Shown piece by piece: positions 26,227 through 35,651 of a stretch of DNA of 64,000 nt. A program made the translations under genes and the position numbers. The DNA lies in the NCBI GenBank assembly GCA_036489025.1, contig DASXGN010000004.1, positions 1 to 64,000 of the forward strand, written 5' to 3'. Under the pieces are notes generated by a model. That model made no database searches, was not told the DNA's origin, and was given only the letters and a program-made list of their open reading frames with translations. Positions within the stretch are counted from its first letter, which is position 1; the number at the start of each line of letters is the position of its first letter. Source of the DNA: Dryocola sp036489025 (GTDB taxonomy: Bacteria; Pseudomonadota; Gammaproteobacteria; Enterobacterales; Enterobacteriaceae).

Positions 26227-26335
26227 AAATAAATCGTTTGCGGCGGCGTCATAAGAGAATGTTATAGTCAAAAAATAACCGTTACAGACACTTTTGCTGA
26301 CAACAACATTTCTCAGAATAGGGAGTTTTCGCTTT

Positions 26336-27679
26336 ATGACTCAGACTGTTTCGCTCGAACAATTCCTCTCGTCTGTCCAGCAGCGTGACCCAAACCAAAC
26401 CGAATTTTCCCAGGCCGTGCGCGAAGTGATGACCACCCTGTGGCCTTTCCTCGAACAGAACCCGCAGTACCGCCAGGCCGCGCTGCTTGAACGCCTGGTT
26501 GAGCCTGAGCGAGTCATTCAGTTCCGCGTCACCTGGGTTGACGACCGTAATCAGGTGCAGGTGAACCGCGCCTGGCGCGTGCAGTTCAGCTCGGCTATCG
26601 GGCCGTTTAAGGGCGGCATGCGCTTCCACCCGTCCGTGAACCTCTCTATTTTGAAATTCCTCGGCTTCGAACAAACCTTTAAAAATGCGCTGACCACGCT
26701 GCCTATGGGCGGCGGCAAAGGCGGCAGCGACTTCAACCCGAAAGGCAAAAGCGAAGGCGAGATCATGCGTTTCTGCCAGGCGCTGATGACCGAACTTTAT
26801 CGTCACCTGGGGCCGGATACCGATGTTCCGGCGGGCGATATCGGCGTCGGCGGCCGCGAGGTTGGCTTTATGGCGGGCATGATGAAGAAGCTTTCCAACA
26901 ATACCGCCTGCGTGTTCACCGGCAAGGGGCTGTCGTTCGGCGGCAGCCTGATTCGCCCGGAAGCCACCGGCTATGGCCTGATCTACTTCACCGACGCCAT
27001 GCTTCAGCGCCACGGCCTGGGCTTCGAAGGGATGCGCGTGGCCGTCTCCGGTTCCGGCAACGTGGCGCAGTACGCCATTGAAAAAGCGATGTCGCTTGGC
27101 GCGCGCGTTGTGACCGCGTCCGACTCAAACGGCACGGTGGTGGATGAAGCAGGCTTCACCACGGAAAAACTGGCCCGCCTGTGCGAAATCAAAGCCAGCC
27201 GCGACGGCCGCGTAGCGGATTATGCGCGTGAATTTGGCCTGAACTATCTTGAAGGCCAGCAGCCGTGGAACGTGCCGGTTGATATCGCCCTGCCGTGCGC
27301 CACGCAGAACGAGCTGGACGTAGAGGCGGCACGCACGCTCATCGCCAACGGCGTGAAGGCCGTCGCGGAAGGCGCAAACATGCCAACCACCATCGAGGCG
27401 ACTGACCTGTTCCTCGACGCGGGCGTGCTGTTCGCACCGGGCAAAGCCGCCAATGCGGGCGGCGTGGCAACCTCCGGCCTGGAAATGGCGCAGAACGCGG
27501 CCCGCCTGAGCTGGAAGGCGGAAAAAGTAGACGTGCGCCTGCACCACATCATGCTGGATATTCACCAGGCCTGCGTGAACTACGGCGGGGAAGAAAAACA
27601 AACTCACTACGTGCGCGGCGCAAACATCGCCGGATTCGTCAAAGTGGCGGACGCGATGATCGGCCAGGGCGTACTGTAA
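26336..27679 (+). CDS. gdhA: NADP-specific glutamate dehydrogenase GdhA
   Basis: This 447-residue enzyme has exactly the length of E. coli GdhA. The PMGGGKGGSDFNPKGKS segment carries the catalytic Lys, GVGGREVGFM follows, and the nucleotide-binding VSGSGNVAQYA begins the Rossmann domain. It makes glutamate from 2-oxoglutarate, ammonium and NADPH. Start ATG 26336 follows a GGGAG ribosome site; the longer frame from 26294 adds 14 unrelated residues. In E. coli K-12 gdhA is far from entD, so this adjacency is a rearrangement relative to that genome. Confidence 0.96.
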   Translation: MTQTVSLEQFLSSVQQRDPNQTEFSQAVREVMTTLWPFLEQNPQYRQAALLERLVEPERVIQFRVTWVDDRNQVQVNRAWRVQFSSAIGPFKGGMRFHPSVNLSILKFLGFEQTFKNALTTLPMGGGKGGSDFNPKGKSEGEIMRFCQALMTELYRHLGPDTDVPAGDIGVGGREVGFMAGMMKKLSNNTACVFTGKGLSFGGSLIRPEATGYGLIYFTDAMLQRHGLGFEGMRVAVSGSGNVAQYAIEKAMSLGARVVTASDSNGTVVDEAGFTTEKLARLCEIKASRDGRVADYAREFGLNYLEGQQPWNVPVDIALPCATQNELDVEAARTLIANGVKAVAEGANMPTTIEATDLFLDAGVLFAPGKAANAGGVATSGLEMAQNAARLSWKAEKVDVRLHHIMLDIHQACVNYGGEEKQTHYVRGANIAGFVKVADAMIGQGVL

Positions 27680-27700
27680 TCAAGCCAGCCATGCTTCCAC

Positions 27701-27726
27701 GGCCCTCTCCTGAAGAGGGCCTTTTT
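27701..27726 (+). terminator. gdhA terminator
   Basis: GGCCCTCT-CCTGA-AGAGGGCC is followed by TTTTT, 21 nt after the gdhA stop. Confidence 0.88.
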
Positions 27727-27853
27727 GTTTCCAGGCCACAAAGCTATATTCTTATTATTTAGCCATCTAAGCGTCTTAATCGCCAAACGCAGCCCGCGTG
27801 ATATAGTCCTGAAACGCAAGGCGGACACGCCTCCCCTAAAAGGCCGGATGATA

Positions 27854-29014
27854 ATGACGCAAAAAACGTTGATTCCCCAAAGCAAACTCCCCGCGCTGGG
27901 CACCACCATCTTTACGCAGATGAGCCTGCTGGCGCAGCAGCATCGGGCCATCAATCTTTCGCAGGGCTTCCCTGATTTTGACGGGCCGAAATATCTCCAG
28001 CAGCGTCTGGCTTTCCACGTTGCCAGCGGTGCGAATCAATACGCGCCAATGACCGGCGTACAGGCATTGCGTGAAGCCATCGCCGACAAGACGGCTGCGC
28101 TTTATGGCTACAAACCTGACGCCGATAGTGATGTCACGGTCACTGCCGGGGCAACGGAAGCGCTTTATGCGGCCATTACCGCGCTCGTCAGGCCCGGCGA
28201 CGAGGTTATCTGCTTCGACCCGAGCTATGACAGCTACGCGCCCGCCGTGGAGCTTTCCGGCGGCATCCTCAAACGAATAGCACTGCAACCGCCCCACTTC
28301 CGCGTCGACTGGCAGGCCGTTGCCGGGCTGCTTGGCCCGCGAACCCGGCTCGTTATTCTCAACACGCCGCATAATCCCTCGGCAACCGTCTGGCGCAACA
28401 GCGACTTTGCCGCGCTCTGGCAGGCTATTAAGCAGCACGAGGTTTATGTGTTGAGCGACGAGGTTTACGAACACATCTGCTTCACCGGGGAAGGCCACGC
28501 CAGCGTGCTGGCACATCCGCAGCTGCGCGAACGCGCCGTGGCGGTTTCATCCTTTGGCAAAACCTATCATATGACCGGCTGGAAAGTTGGCTACTGCGTG
28601 GCCCCGGCGGCAATGAGCGCCGAGCTGCGCAAGGTGCATCAGTATTTGGCGTTTGCGGTTAATACTCCGGCGCAGCTGGCCATCGCGGATATGCTGCGCA
28701 GCGAACCTGAGCATTATCTTGCGCTACCGGAGTTTTACCGCGCGCGACGGGACAGATTTATTCAGGCGCTGGCGAACAGCCGCTTTGAGATCCTGCCCTG
28801 TGAAGGCACCTATTTCTTACTGGCGGACTACAGCGCCATTTCCAGCCTGGACGACGTGGCATTTTGCCGCTGGCTGACCGCCGAGGTTGGCGTGGCGGCC
28901 ATTCCCCTGTCGGTATTCTGCGCCGATCCGTTCCCGCATAAGCTCATTCGGCTGTGCTTCGCCAAGCAGGAAGCGACGCTGGACGCTGCGGCTGAGCGGT
29001 TGTGCAGGATTTGA
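27854..29014 (+). CDS. ybdL: Methionine (kynurenine-type) aminotransferase YbdL
   Basis: This 386-residue fold-type I aminotransferase has the same length as E. coli YbdL. Motifs include NLSQGFPDFDGP, TAGATEALYA, NTPHNPSATVW and the PLP lysine in SSFGKTYHMTGWK, with the substrate Arg in KLIRLCF. YbdL transaminates methionine, with activity on some aromatic amino acids. Start ATG 27854 aligns with E. coli; ATG 27848 has the better ribosome-site spacing (AAGG four bases upstream) and would add two residues. It stands alone between two hairpins. Confidence 0.92.
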   Translation: MTQKTLIPQSKLPALGTTIFTQMSLLAQQHRAINLSQGFPDFDGPKYLQQRLAFHVASGANQYAPMTGVQALREAIADKTAALYGYKPDADSDVTVTAGATEALYAAITALVRPGDEVICFDPSYDSYAPAVELSGGILKRIALQPPHFRVDWQAVAGLLGPRTRLVILNTPHNPSATVWRNSDFAALWQAIKQHEVYVLSDEVYEHICFTGEGHASVLAHPQLRERAVAVSSFGKTYHMTGWKVGYCVAPAAMSAELRKVHQYLAFAVNTPAQLAIADMLRSEPEHYLALPEFYRARRDRFIQALANSRFEILPCEGTYFLLADYSAISSLDDVAFCRWLTAEVGVAAIPLSVFCADPFPHKLIRLCFAKQEATLDAAAERLCRI

Positions 29015-29029
29015 CGAGGTTCAGGCTCG

Positions 29030-29053
29030 CCCTCTCCTACGGGAAAGGGCGAT
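29030..29053. terminator. Hairpin between ybdL and opgB
   Basis: CGCCCTCTCC-TAC-GGGAAAGGGCG forms a stem between two converging genes. No T-run is evident on either side, so it may act in both directions weakly. It is a member of the CCCTCTCC/GGAGAGGG hairpin group. Confidence 0.5.
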
Positions 29054-29063
29054 AAGCGAGGCG

Positions 29064-31352
29064 TTAAGCCGCAGGCACCACTTTAATATCTTCCATGCCA
29101 ATCCCCAGCCTGCGCGGTTCATGGCCCAGGATATTGCCCTCGTTTGAAAGCTGCGGCTCGGGCGGAATAATTTCCAGCGTGGCGCTGCGTTCCGGGTTGT
29201 CGAAGTGCAGCGTGGTGGTGGTTAGCGCTTCGCCGAGCGTCAGGTTTTGCTGCTGGCTGCCCACTTTCACCGGTACCGGCTTCCCGACGTTCGGCCCGAA
29301 GGCTTTCGCGGTGATCACCAGGTCAAATTTCTCCGGCAGCGGCTCGGCGAATTCAATCTTCACCTCCGGGGCCAGGTTGGCGTTCGACCAGCGCCCCCAG
29401 GCTTCAGGCCGCGAGATGCCGCTAAACGCTTTCACATTTTGCGGCGCGCCCGGCACGCTAAAGATAAAGCTGTCGGCCCGGTAGCGAATGGCGTTGTCGT
29501 CGACCTTCAGCATCGCCACGCTCTTATTAAAGCGGTCTTTATCGAGCTGTTCCTCGGCGAATTTCACCGGCTGCGTATCAAGCTGCGCCGTCACCTGGCG
29601 AACAACGGGCCTGCCGCCGAGCTGGCCCTGAGACACGCAAAGCCCGGTAGACAACGCCAGCTGCGGATCCCACAGGCGCGCCATCTTGAAGCAGCGATCG
29701 ACCCAGATAAACTTATCTTTCACTGAGAAATCAGCCAGCTGATAGCGCAGCGGCGCGGAGTATTCGCTCTCCGGCAGCGGCTCGATTTTATCGTCAGCAA
29801 TGCGCAGCAGCAGCGGCATTTTGAAATGCGCCCCGGAGAAGCTGAAGGTGTTTTTCTTCTGGTCGATGGCGTATTCGGTGATGGATTTCGGGAAGTTCCA
29901 CAGATCGATTACGTCCGGCTTCCAGGCGATGATTTTCTCTTTGATGTTCATAAAGACGGTGGAAAGAGACTCGCTGGAAATACTGCTTCGCCCAAGCCCG
30001 ATGTAGTTATCCCCGCCCAGAATATCCAGCACGGTTGCGCCGTTATCCATGGTGCTGCGCTTCACGGGAATTAACTTCTGCTCGGGTTTGTCGCCGCGAA
30101 TAATAAAGAACAGGTTATCCCGCTGCTGCTTATTCAGATATTTATAGGCGGTGTTATTCATCGCCAGGTGATCGGAAGAAACAACAATCACGGTATTTTT
30201 AAAATACGGCGAGGCTTTAATTTTTTCGATTAACTTAGCGATATGCTCCTGGCTACAGGCCACCGCGCTGAAAGACTGATTCACCTTTCCGTCAAAAGTG
30301 TAGCTGCGGCGCTGGCAGGTTTTAGAAATAAAGCCGTCAGGATGGTGAGTATCAACCGTTAAGGTAAACAGCGAGAAGCGCTTCCGGGCCTTTGAAAGCT
30401 CAATGTATTTTTCGTAGACCTCGTCGAGAACCGTATCGTCGTAATAGCCCCAGTTATTTTTATAGCTCGGATCGGCGACCATTGTTTTCAGCTCCTGCGC
30501 GCCGTACATGTGATCAAAACCGTGAGATTGCAAAAAGACGTCTTTTCCGGCAAAGCGCAGGTCTGCGCCCTGCATAAAATAGTTTTCATAGCCGGAGGCT
30601 TTCAGGATATCGCCCAGGCAGATGTTCTTCGGGAAGAAGCTCGACATCGAAGCCGACGAGTTGCCCTCAAAAGGCGCGAAAAGCGGAATGCCGCACTGGG
30701 ATGAAACCATTCCGGCGATGGTGTAGTCCGTACCCGGCAGCTGGCCCGTGTGGCTGAAGTCCATGCCCGAATCTTTCAGCCCGGTTAGCTCCGGCGCCAG
30801 GTCAGGGAATAATTCCGGCTGGAAATAGGTGCGCTCAAGGCTTTCGCCGTAGATATAAACCAGGTTCAGCTTTGGCTTGTTAATCACGCCGTGCGGGACT
30901 TTATAATAAGCGCCGAAGTCGGAATCGCCGCTGCGCGTCTGAGATTTAACCAGCTCAACCACCTGGCGAAACGCGGAGGACGCGTCTACCGAAGCCAGCG
31001 CAAGCACTATCGCCAGCAGGCTATAGCCAAAATGGTGGGGATGATGTTTACGGCGGCGCAAAATCCACGTCAGCAGGCCAAAAATCACCACCAGCCCGAC
31101 GGCCACGCCCGCTCCCGGCAGAATGTATTTGCCGATGCCCGCGCCGGTCATGCTGCTGGTCAGGGTATAGAGGACCGCATCGTTAATGCCTTCTCCGGTA
31201 AAGTAGTTGCTGGCGACCAGCGTCACGTTCAGAACGATATAAAGCGACAAAATCAGCAGGATGGAGGCAAACCACCACAGATTCCGCCCGGCTTTAACGG
31301 CATAAACAGCAATGGCTGCTACAAACAACACGATTGAAAGCAATTCCGACAA
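29064..31352 (-). CDS. opgB: Phosphoglycerol transferase I OpgB (MdoB)
   Basis: This roughly 762-residue protein has four N-terminal transmembrane segments and a periplasmic alkaline-phosphatase-fold domain. Motifs include NLVYIYGESLERTYF with the catalytic Thr/Ser region, TVDTHHPDGF and VVSSDHLAMNN. It resembles E. coli OpgB (763 residues) along its whole length. It transfers phosphoglycerol from phosphatidylglycerol to osmoregulated periplasmic glucans. The E. coli start MSELLS aligns with a TTG codon at 31352 preceded by GAGGGGCAGG, so I propose a TTG start; an ATG at 31382 and a GTG at 31367 are alternatives. In K-12 the gene lies elsewhere on the chromosome. Confidence 0.92.
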   Translation of the reverse strand: MSELLSIVLFVAAIAVYAVKAGRNLWWFASILLILSLYIVLNVTLVASNYFTGEGINDAVLYTLTSSMTGAGIGKYILPGAGVAVGLVVIFGLLTWILRRRKHHPHHFGYSLLAIVLALASVDASSAFRQVVELVKSQTRSGDSDFGAYYKVPHGVINKPKLNLVYIYGESLERTYFQPELFPDLAPELTGLKDSGMDFSHTGQLPGTDYTIAGMVSSQCGIPLFAPFEGNSSASMSSFFPKNICLGDILKASGYENYFMQGADLRFAGKDVFLQSHGFDHMYGAQELKTMVADPSYKNNWGYYDDTVLDEVYEKYIELSKARKRFSLFTLTVDTHHPDGFISKTCQRRSYTFDGKVNQSFSAVACSQEHIAKLIEKIKASPYFKNTVIVVSSDHLAMNNTAYKYLNKQQRDNLFFIIRGDKPEQKLIPVKRSTMDNGATVLDILGGDNYIGLGRSSISSESLSTVFMNIKEKIIAWKPDVIDLWNFPKSITEYAIDQKKNTFSFSGAHFKMPLLLRIADDKIEPLPESEYSAPLRYQLADFSVKDKFIWVDRCFKMARLWDPQLALSTGLCVSQGQLGGRPVVRQVTAQLDTQPVKFAEEQLDKDRFNKSVAMLKVDDNAIRYRADSFIFSVPGAPQNVKAFSGISRPEAWGRWSNANLAPEVKIEFAEPLPEKFDLVITAKAFGPNVGKPVPVKVGSQQQNLTLGEALTTTTLHFDNPERSATLEIIPPEPQLSNEGNILGHEPRRLGIGMEDIKVVPAA

Positions 31353-31504
31353 CTGCCTGCCCCTCACTAAAATGAGCGCCAATCCGGCGCGACGCCTGCT
31401 GCACAGAAATTTCGAGCGCTAAATCTAGCGCCGTTGCCTGAGCGTTGCAATTTGTCTGTCATCAAAGTGTGCCGCATTTCGGAATTGTTGAGTATTCCCG
31501 GATA

Positions 31505-31541
31505 ATAGGCATTATCTATTGCAGCCATCGTTACTACAATC
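31505..31541 (+). promoter_or_regulatory. OxyR operator of ahpCF
   Basis: ATAG-N7-CTAT-N7-ATCG-N7-AATC has the four-block, 7-nt-spaced layout of the OxyR motif ATAG-N7-CTAT-N7-ATAG-N7-CTAT. The first two blocks are perfect and the last two match at two or three of four bases. It ends 10 bp before a TTGACC -35 element, as expected for activation. Confidence 0.75.
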
Positions 31542-31631
31542 GCCGCCCGGATTGACCCCCTGACCGCTTCGGTGCTGTAATTCCCGCGCTGTTATGATTT
31601 TTTAAAGTGGGATCGTAACGCGCAACATTAA

Positions 31632-31664
31632 GAGGCCGCCCCGGGCAACCGGGGTGGCCTTTTT
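31632..31664 (+). terminator. Terminator-like hairpin in the ahpC leader
   Basis: AGGCCGCCCCGG pairs with CCGGGGTGGCCT (12 bp, one G-T pair) around GCAA and is followed by TTTTC. It lies downstream of the OxyR-proximal promoter and about 115 nt before the ahpC start. It could attenuate the long transcript or end a short RNA. Confidence 0.75.
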
Positions 31665-31779
31665 CTTTGGCACAGCACCCGTTGTAAGGTATGGCTTATT
31701 GATTCAATAAAACCTACCCATTAGAGATAAGCGCGTAACTTCGGTACCTTTCTCCCATCGCAAAACGGAGGAAGTACAG

Positions 31780-32343
31780 ATGTCTTTAATTAATACAAAA
31801 ATCAAACCATTCAAAAACAGCGCTTTTAAAAACGGTGAGTTCATCGACGTTACCGAGCAGGATGTAGAAGGTCGCTGGAGCGTATTCTTCTTCTATCCGG
31901 CCGACTTTACCTTTGTATGCCCAACTGAACTGGGCGACGTGGCCGACCATTACGAAGAATTCCAGAAAATGGGCGTGGATATTTACTCCGTGTCTACCGA
32001 CACCCATTTCACCCATAAAGCCTGGCACGAAACTTCTGACACCATTGGCAAAATCAAATACGCGATGATCGGCGACCCAACCGGCGCCCTGACCCGCAAC
32101 TTCGAAAACATGCGTGAAGATGAAGGCCTGGCCGACCGCGGCACCTTTATCGTTGACCCGCAGGGCATCATCCAGGCAATCGAAGTGACCGCTGAAGGCA
32201 TTGGCCGTGACGCATCCGACCTGCTGCGCAAAGTAAAAGCGGCGCAGTACGTGGCCTCTCACCCAGGTGAAGTTTGCCCGGCTAAATGGAAAGAAGGCGA
32301 AGCGACTCTGGCTCCGTCTCTGGACCTGGTCGGCAAAATCTAA
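31780..32343 (+). CDS. ahpC: Alkyl hydroperoxide reductase peroxiredoxin AhpC
   Basis: This 187-residue typical 2-Cys peroxiredoxin has the peroxidatic Cys47 in DFTFVCPTE and the resolving Cys166 in EVCPAKW, both at E. coli positions. It reduces hydrogen peroxide and organic hydroperoxides in the cytoplasm and is recycled by AhpF. The ATG follows a GGAGG ribosome site. It forms an operon with ahpF after 76 nt. Confidence 0.97.
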   Translation: MSLINTKIKPFKNSAFKNGEFIDVTEQDVEGRWSVFFFYPADFTFVCPTELGDVADHYEEFQKMGVDIYSVSTDTHFTHKAWHETSDTIGKIKYAMIGDPTGALTRNFENMREDEGLADRGTFIVDPQGIIQAIEVTAEGIGRDASDLLRKVKAAQYVASHPGEVCPAKWKEGEATLAPSLDLVGKI

Positions 32344-32419
32344 TTCTAAGCCCGTCTGACTCTTTTTTATCGGCTGCTTAGCGGCCGATTTTTCTCGCGC
32401 AACACCAGGGAGATATCCA

Positions 32420-33988
32420 ATGCTCGACACCAACATGAAAACCCAGCTCAAAGCCTATCTTGAGCGCTTAACCAAACCTGTTGAGCTGATTGCCACACTG
32501 GATGACGGTGCGAAATCAGCGGAGATAAAGGAACTCCTGGCAGAGATTGCCGAGCTGTCAGACAAAGTTTCCTTTAGCGTTAACAACGATCTGCCGGTGC
32601 GTAAACCGTCGTTTCTGATTACCAACCCAGGCTGCGATAAAGGTCCGCGCTTTGCCGGTTCCCCGCTCGGCCACGAATTTACTTCTCTGGTGCTGGCTCT
32701 GCTGCAAACCGGAGGACACCCGTCGAAAGAGTCGCAGGATCTGCTGGAGCAGATTCGCGAGATCGACGGTGATTTCCATTTTGAAACCTATTATTCGCTC
32801 TCCTGCCACAACTGCCCGGACGTGGTGCAGGCGCTGAACCTGATGAGCGTGCTGAACCCGCGCATCAGCCATACCGCCATCGACGGCGGCGTGTACCAGA
32901 ACGAGATTCAGGAACGCAACGTGATGGGCGTGCCCGCCGTCTTCCTGAACGGCAAAGAGTTTGGCCAGGGCCGCATGACGCTGGCTGAAATCGTTAGCAA
33001 AATTGATACCGCCGCGGAAAAACGTGCGGCGCAAGCGCTGAACAAGCGTGAAGCCTACGACGTGCTGATTGTCGGCAGCGGGCCAGCGGGCGCAGCGGCA
33101 GCGGTTTATGCGGCGCGCAAAGGCATTCGCACCGGCCTGATGGGCGAGCGCTTCGGCGGCCAGGTGCTGGACACCGTGGATATCGAAAACTACATCTCCG
33201 TGCCAAAAACCGAAGGCCAGAAGCTGGCGGGCGCGCTGAAGGCCCACGTTGACGAATACGACGTGGACGTGATCGACACCCAAAGCGCCAGCAAGCTGAT
33301 CCCGGCGCAGAAAGAAGGCGGCCTGCATCAGATCCAGACGGCATCTGGCGCAACGCTCAGCGCGCGCAGCATCATCATCGCTACCGGTGCGAAGTGGCGC
33401 AATATGAACGTGCCCGGCGAAGATCGGTATCGCACCAAAGGTGTGACCTACTGCCCACACTGCGACGGCCCGCTGTTTAAAGGCAAGCGCGTGGCGGTAA
33501 TCGGCGGCGGCAACTCCGGCGTGGAAGCGGCAATCGACCTGGCGGGAATCGTTGAGCACGTCACCCTGCTTGAGTTCGCCCCGGAAATGAAAGCTGACCA
33601 GGTGTTGCAGAATAAAGTGCGCAGCCTGCCGAACGTCGACATCATTCTGAACGCGCAGACGCTGGAAGTGAAAGGCGACGGCAGCAAGGTGACCGGGCTG
33701 CAATATAAAGACCGCGTTTCCGAAAGCGTGCACGATATCGCCCTGTCCGGCATCTTCGTGCAAATCGGCCTGCTGCCAAACACCAGCTGGCTGGAAGGCA
33801 GCGTGGAGCGCAACCGCATGGGCGAAATCATCATCGATGCGAAGTGCGAAACCACCGTGAAGGGCGTGTTTGCCGCGGGCGACTGCACAACCGTGCCTTA
33901 CAAACAGATTATTATTGCCACCGGGGAAGGTGCCAAAGCGTCGCTCAGCGCCTTTGATCACCTGATTCGCACCTCGGTTCCAGAATAA
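32420..33988 (+). CDS. ahpF: Alkyl hydroperoxide reductase flavoprotein AhpF
   Basis: This 522-residue FAD enzyme has an N-terminal tandem thioredoxin-like domain with C129-H-N-C132, the FAD-binding GSGPAGAAAA, the NAD-binding GGGNSGVEAA, and the CPHC redox pair in TYCPHCDGP. It passes electrons from NADH to AhpC. The start MLDTNMKTQLKAYL matches E. coli and follows a GGGAG ribosome site. Confidence 0.97.
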   Translation: MLDTNMKTQLKAYLERLTKPVELIATLDDGAKSAEIKELLAEIAELSDKVSFSVNNDLPVRKPSFLITNPGCDKGPRFAGSPLGHEFTSLVLALLQTGGHPSKESQDLLEQIREIDGDFHFETYYSLSCHNCPDVVQALNLMSVLNPRISHTAIDGGVYQNEIQERNVMGVPAVFLNGKEFGQGRMTLAEIVSKIDTAAEKRAAQALNKREAYDVLIVGSGPAGAAAAVYAARKGIRTGLMGERFGGQVLDTVDIENYISVPKTEGQKLAGALKAHVDEYDVDVIDTQSASKLIPAQKEGGLHQIQTASGATLSARSIIIATGAKWRNMNVPGEDRYRTKGVTYCPHCDGPLFKGKRVAVIGGGNSGVEAAIDLAGIVEHVTLLEFAPEMKADQVLQNKVRSLPNVDIILNAQTLEVKGDGSKVTGLQYKDRVSESVHDIALSGIFVQIGLLPNTSWLEGSVERNRMGEIIIDAKCETTVKGVFAAGDCTTVPYKQIIIATGEGAKASLSAFDHLIRTSVPE

Positions 33989-34013
33989 AGAAGCCTGCAC
34001 ACAGCAAAAAATA

Positions 34014-34074
34014 AGGCCGCGTCTCAGCGGCCAGCCATAAAAAAAGCGGCCTCAATAAATGAGGCCGCTTTTTC
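34014..34074. terminator. Bidirectional terminator between ahpF and cysS
   Basis: The main hairpin is AGCGGCCTCA-ATAAA-TGAGGCCGCT with A7 on its left side and TTTTT on its right, so it can end both ahpF (rightward) and cysS (leftward) transcripts. A smaller GGCCGC/GCGGCC hairpin precedes it at 34015-34032. Confidence 0.88.
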
Positions 34075-34085
34075 ATCTCTGCAAT

Positions 34086-35474
34086 TTACTTACGACGCCA
34101 GGTTGTCCCCGCCGCGCCGTCTTCCAGCACGATGCCCATCTCGTTTAAGCGGTCGCGCGCCTGGTCGGCCAGCGCCCAGTCTTTCGCTTTGCGGGCGTCG
34201 TTACGCTGTTTAATCAGCCGCTCGATTTCTGCCACTTCCCCGTCGTCCGCCTGCGCGCCGCTTTGCAGGAAGGCTTCCGGCTCCTGCTCCAGCAAACCTA
34301 ATACGCCGGAGAGCTGACGCAGCGCCGCTGCCAGACCGTTTGCCGCCGCTAAGTCTTCCGTTTTCAGACGGTTAACTTCGCGCGCCATGTCAAACAGCAC
34401 GGAATAGGCTTCCGGGGTGTTGAAATCGTCGTCCATTGCCTCGCGGAAACGCGCTTCGAACGCTTCGCCGCCGGCTGGCTGAACGGAGCTGTCCGTGCCG
34501 CGCAGCGCGGTGTACAAACGCTCCAGCGAAGTACGCGCCTGCTTCAGGTTTTCTTCGCTGTAGTTCAGCTGGCTGCGATAGTGGCCGGACATCAGGAAGT
34601 AGCGAATGGTTTCCGCGTCGTAGTACTTCAGCACGTCGCGCACGGTGAAGAAATTGCCCAGCGACTTGGACATTTTTTCACGGTCGACCATCACCATGCC
34701 GGAGTGCATCCAGGTGTTGACGTATTCGCCGTCGTGGGCGCAGGTGGACTGGGCGATTTCGTTTTCGTGGTGCGGGAACATCAGGTCGGAGCCGCCGCCG
34801 TGAATATCGAAATGGTTGCCGAGCTGCTTGCAGTTCATGGCGGAACATTCAATGTGCCAGCCCGGACGCCCTTCGCCCCACGGGGAAGCCCAGCTTGGCT
34901 CGCCCGGCTTGGACATCTTCCACAGTACGAAGTCCATCGGGCTACGCTTCACGTTCGCTTCAACTTCTACGCGCGCGCCGGCCTGCAGCTGATCCAGATC
35001 CTGGCGGGAAAGCTTGCCGTAGGACGGGTCGGTTTCAACGGAGAACATCACGTCGCCGTTCGACGCCACGTAGGCGTGATCGCGCGCGATAAGTTGTTCA
35101 ACAATTTCGATAATTTCAGGGATATGCCTGGTGGCTCGCGGCTCGCTGTCCGGGCGCAAAATGTTCAGCGCGTCAAAATCCGCGTGCATTTCGGCAACCA
35201 TACGGTCGACCAGCGCAACAAAATCTTCGCCGTTTTCACGGGCGCGTTTGATAATTTTATCGTCGATATCGGTGATATTGCGCACATACTTAAGCTTAAA
35301 CCCAAGGAAACGCAGATAGCGGGCGACAACATCAAAGGCAACAAAAGTGCGCCCGTGGCCAATGTGGCACAGGTCGTAAACGGTAATCCCACACACGTAC
35401 ATGCCGACTTCCCCGGCATGAATAGGTTTGAATTCCTCTTTTTGACGACTCATTGTATTAAAGATTTTTAACAT
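34086..35474 (-). CDS. cysS: Cysteinyl-tRNA synthetase CysS
   Basis: This 462-residue class I aminoacyl-tRNA synthetase has the HIGH motif in DLCHIGHGRT and KMSKS in REKMSKSLGN. Zinc ligands include the Cys of MYVCGITVYD and the later SAMNCKQLG, with HHENE. It charges tRNA-Cys. It is divergent from ppiB, as in E. coli. Confidence 0.97.
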   Translation of the reverse strand: MLKIFNTMSRQKEEFKPIHAGEVGMYVCGITVYDLCHIGHGRTFVAFDVVARYLRFLGFKLKYVRNITDIDDKIIKRARENGEDFVALVDRMVAEMHADFDALNILRPDSEPRATRHIPEIIEIVEQLIARDHAYVASNGDVMFSVETDPSYGKLSRQDLDQLQAGARVEVEANVKRSPMDFVLWKMSKPGEPSWASPWGEGRPGWHIECSAMNCKQLGNHFDIHGGGSDLMFPHHENEIAQSTCAHDGEYVNTWMHSGMVMVDREKMSKSLGNFFTVRDVLKYYDAETIRYFLMSGHYRSQLNYSEENLKQARTSLERLYTALRGTDSSVQPAGGEAFEARFREAMDDDFNTPEAYSVLFDMAREVNRLKTEDLAAANGLAAALRQLSGVLGLLEQEPEAFLQSGAQADDGEVAEIERLIKQRNDARKAKDWALADQARDRLNEMGIVLEDGAAGTTWRRK

Positions 35475-35651
35475 CAGGGGATTCCATATCAGCGTGTGTA
35501 AGCAAAATTTCGGTGTATGTTACCTCAAAATTACACACACAAGCAGCACGCTTTGCAAGGTGATGATCGTCAGCGGTTATGCTATAACAACCACCTTGTG
35601 TGGCGGCACCGTCTGCCGGAACACTGTCTGATTAAATATAGGATGCACAGC

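Larger units (their letters stand above)
31353..31779 (+). promoter_or_regulatory. opgB-ahpC divergent control region
   Basis: No gene is seen in this 427-bp stretch. It holds an OxyR-type operator (31505-31541) next to a -35 TTGACC (31552-31557) and -10 TGTAAT (31576-31581). An intrinsic terminator-like hairpin follows at 31632-31664. A second promoter candidate nearer ahpC has -35 TTGATT (31699-31704) and -10 TAGAGA (31722-31727) with 17-bp spacing. Confidence 0.55.

Noticed and set aside
32558..34000. 480-residue open frame antisense to ahpF
   Set aside because: It is the complement of a strongly conserved gene; the protein is His/Ala/Arg-rich low-complexity typical of shadow frames in GC-rich DNA and has no start signals.
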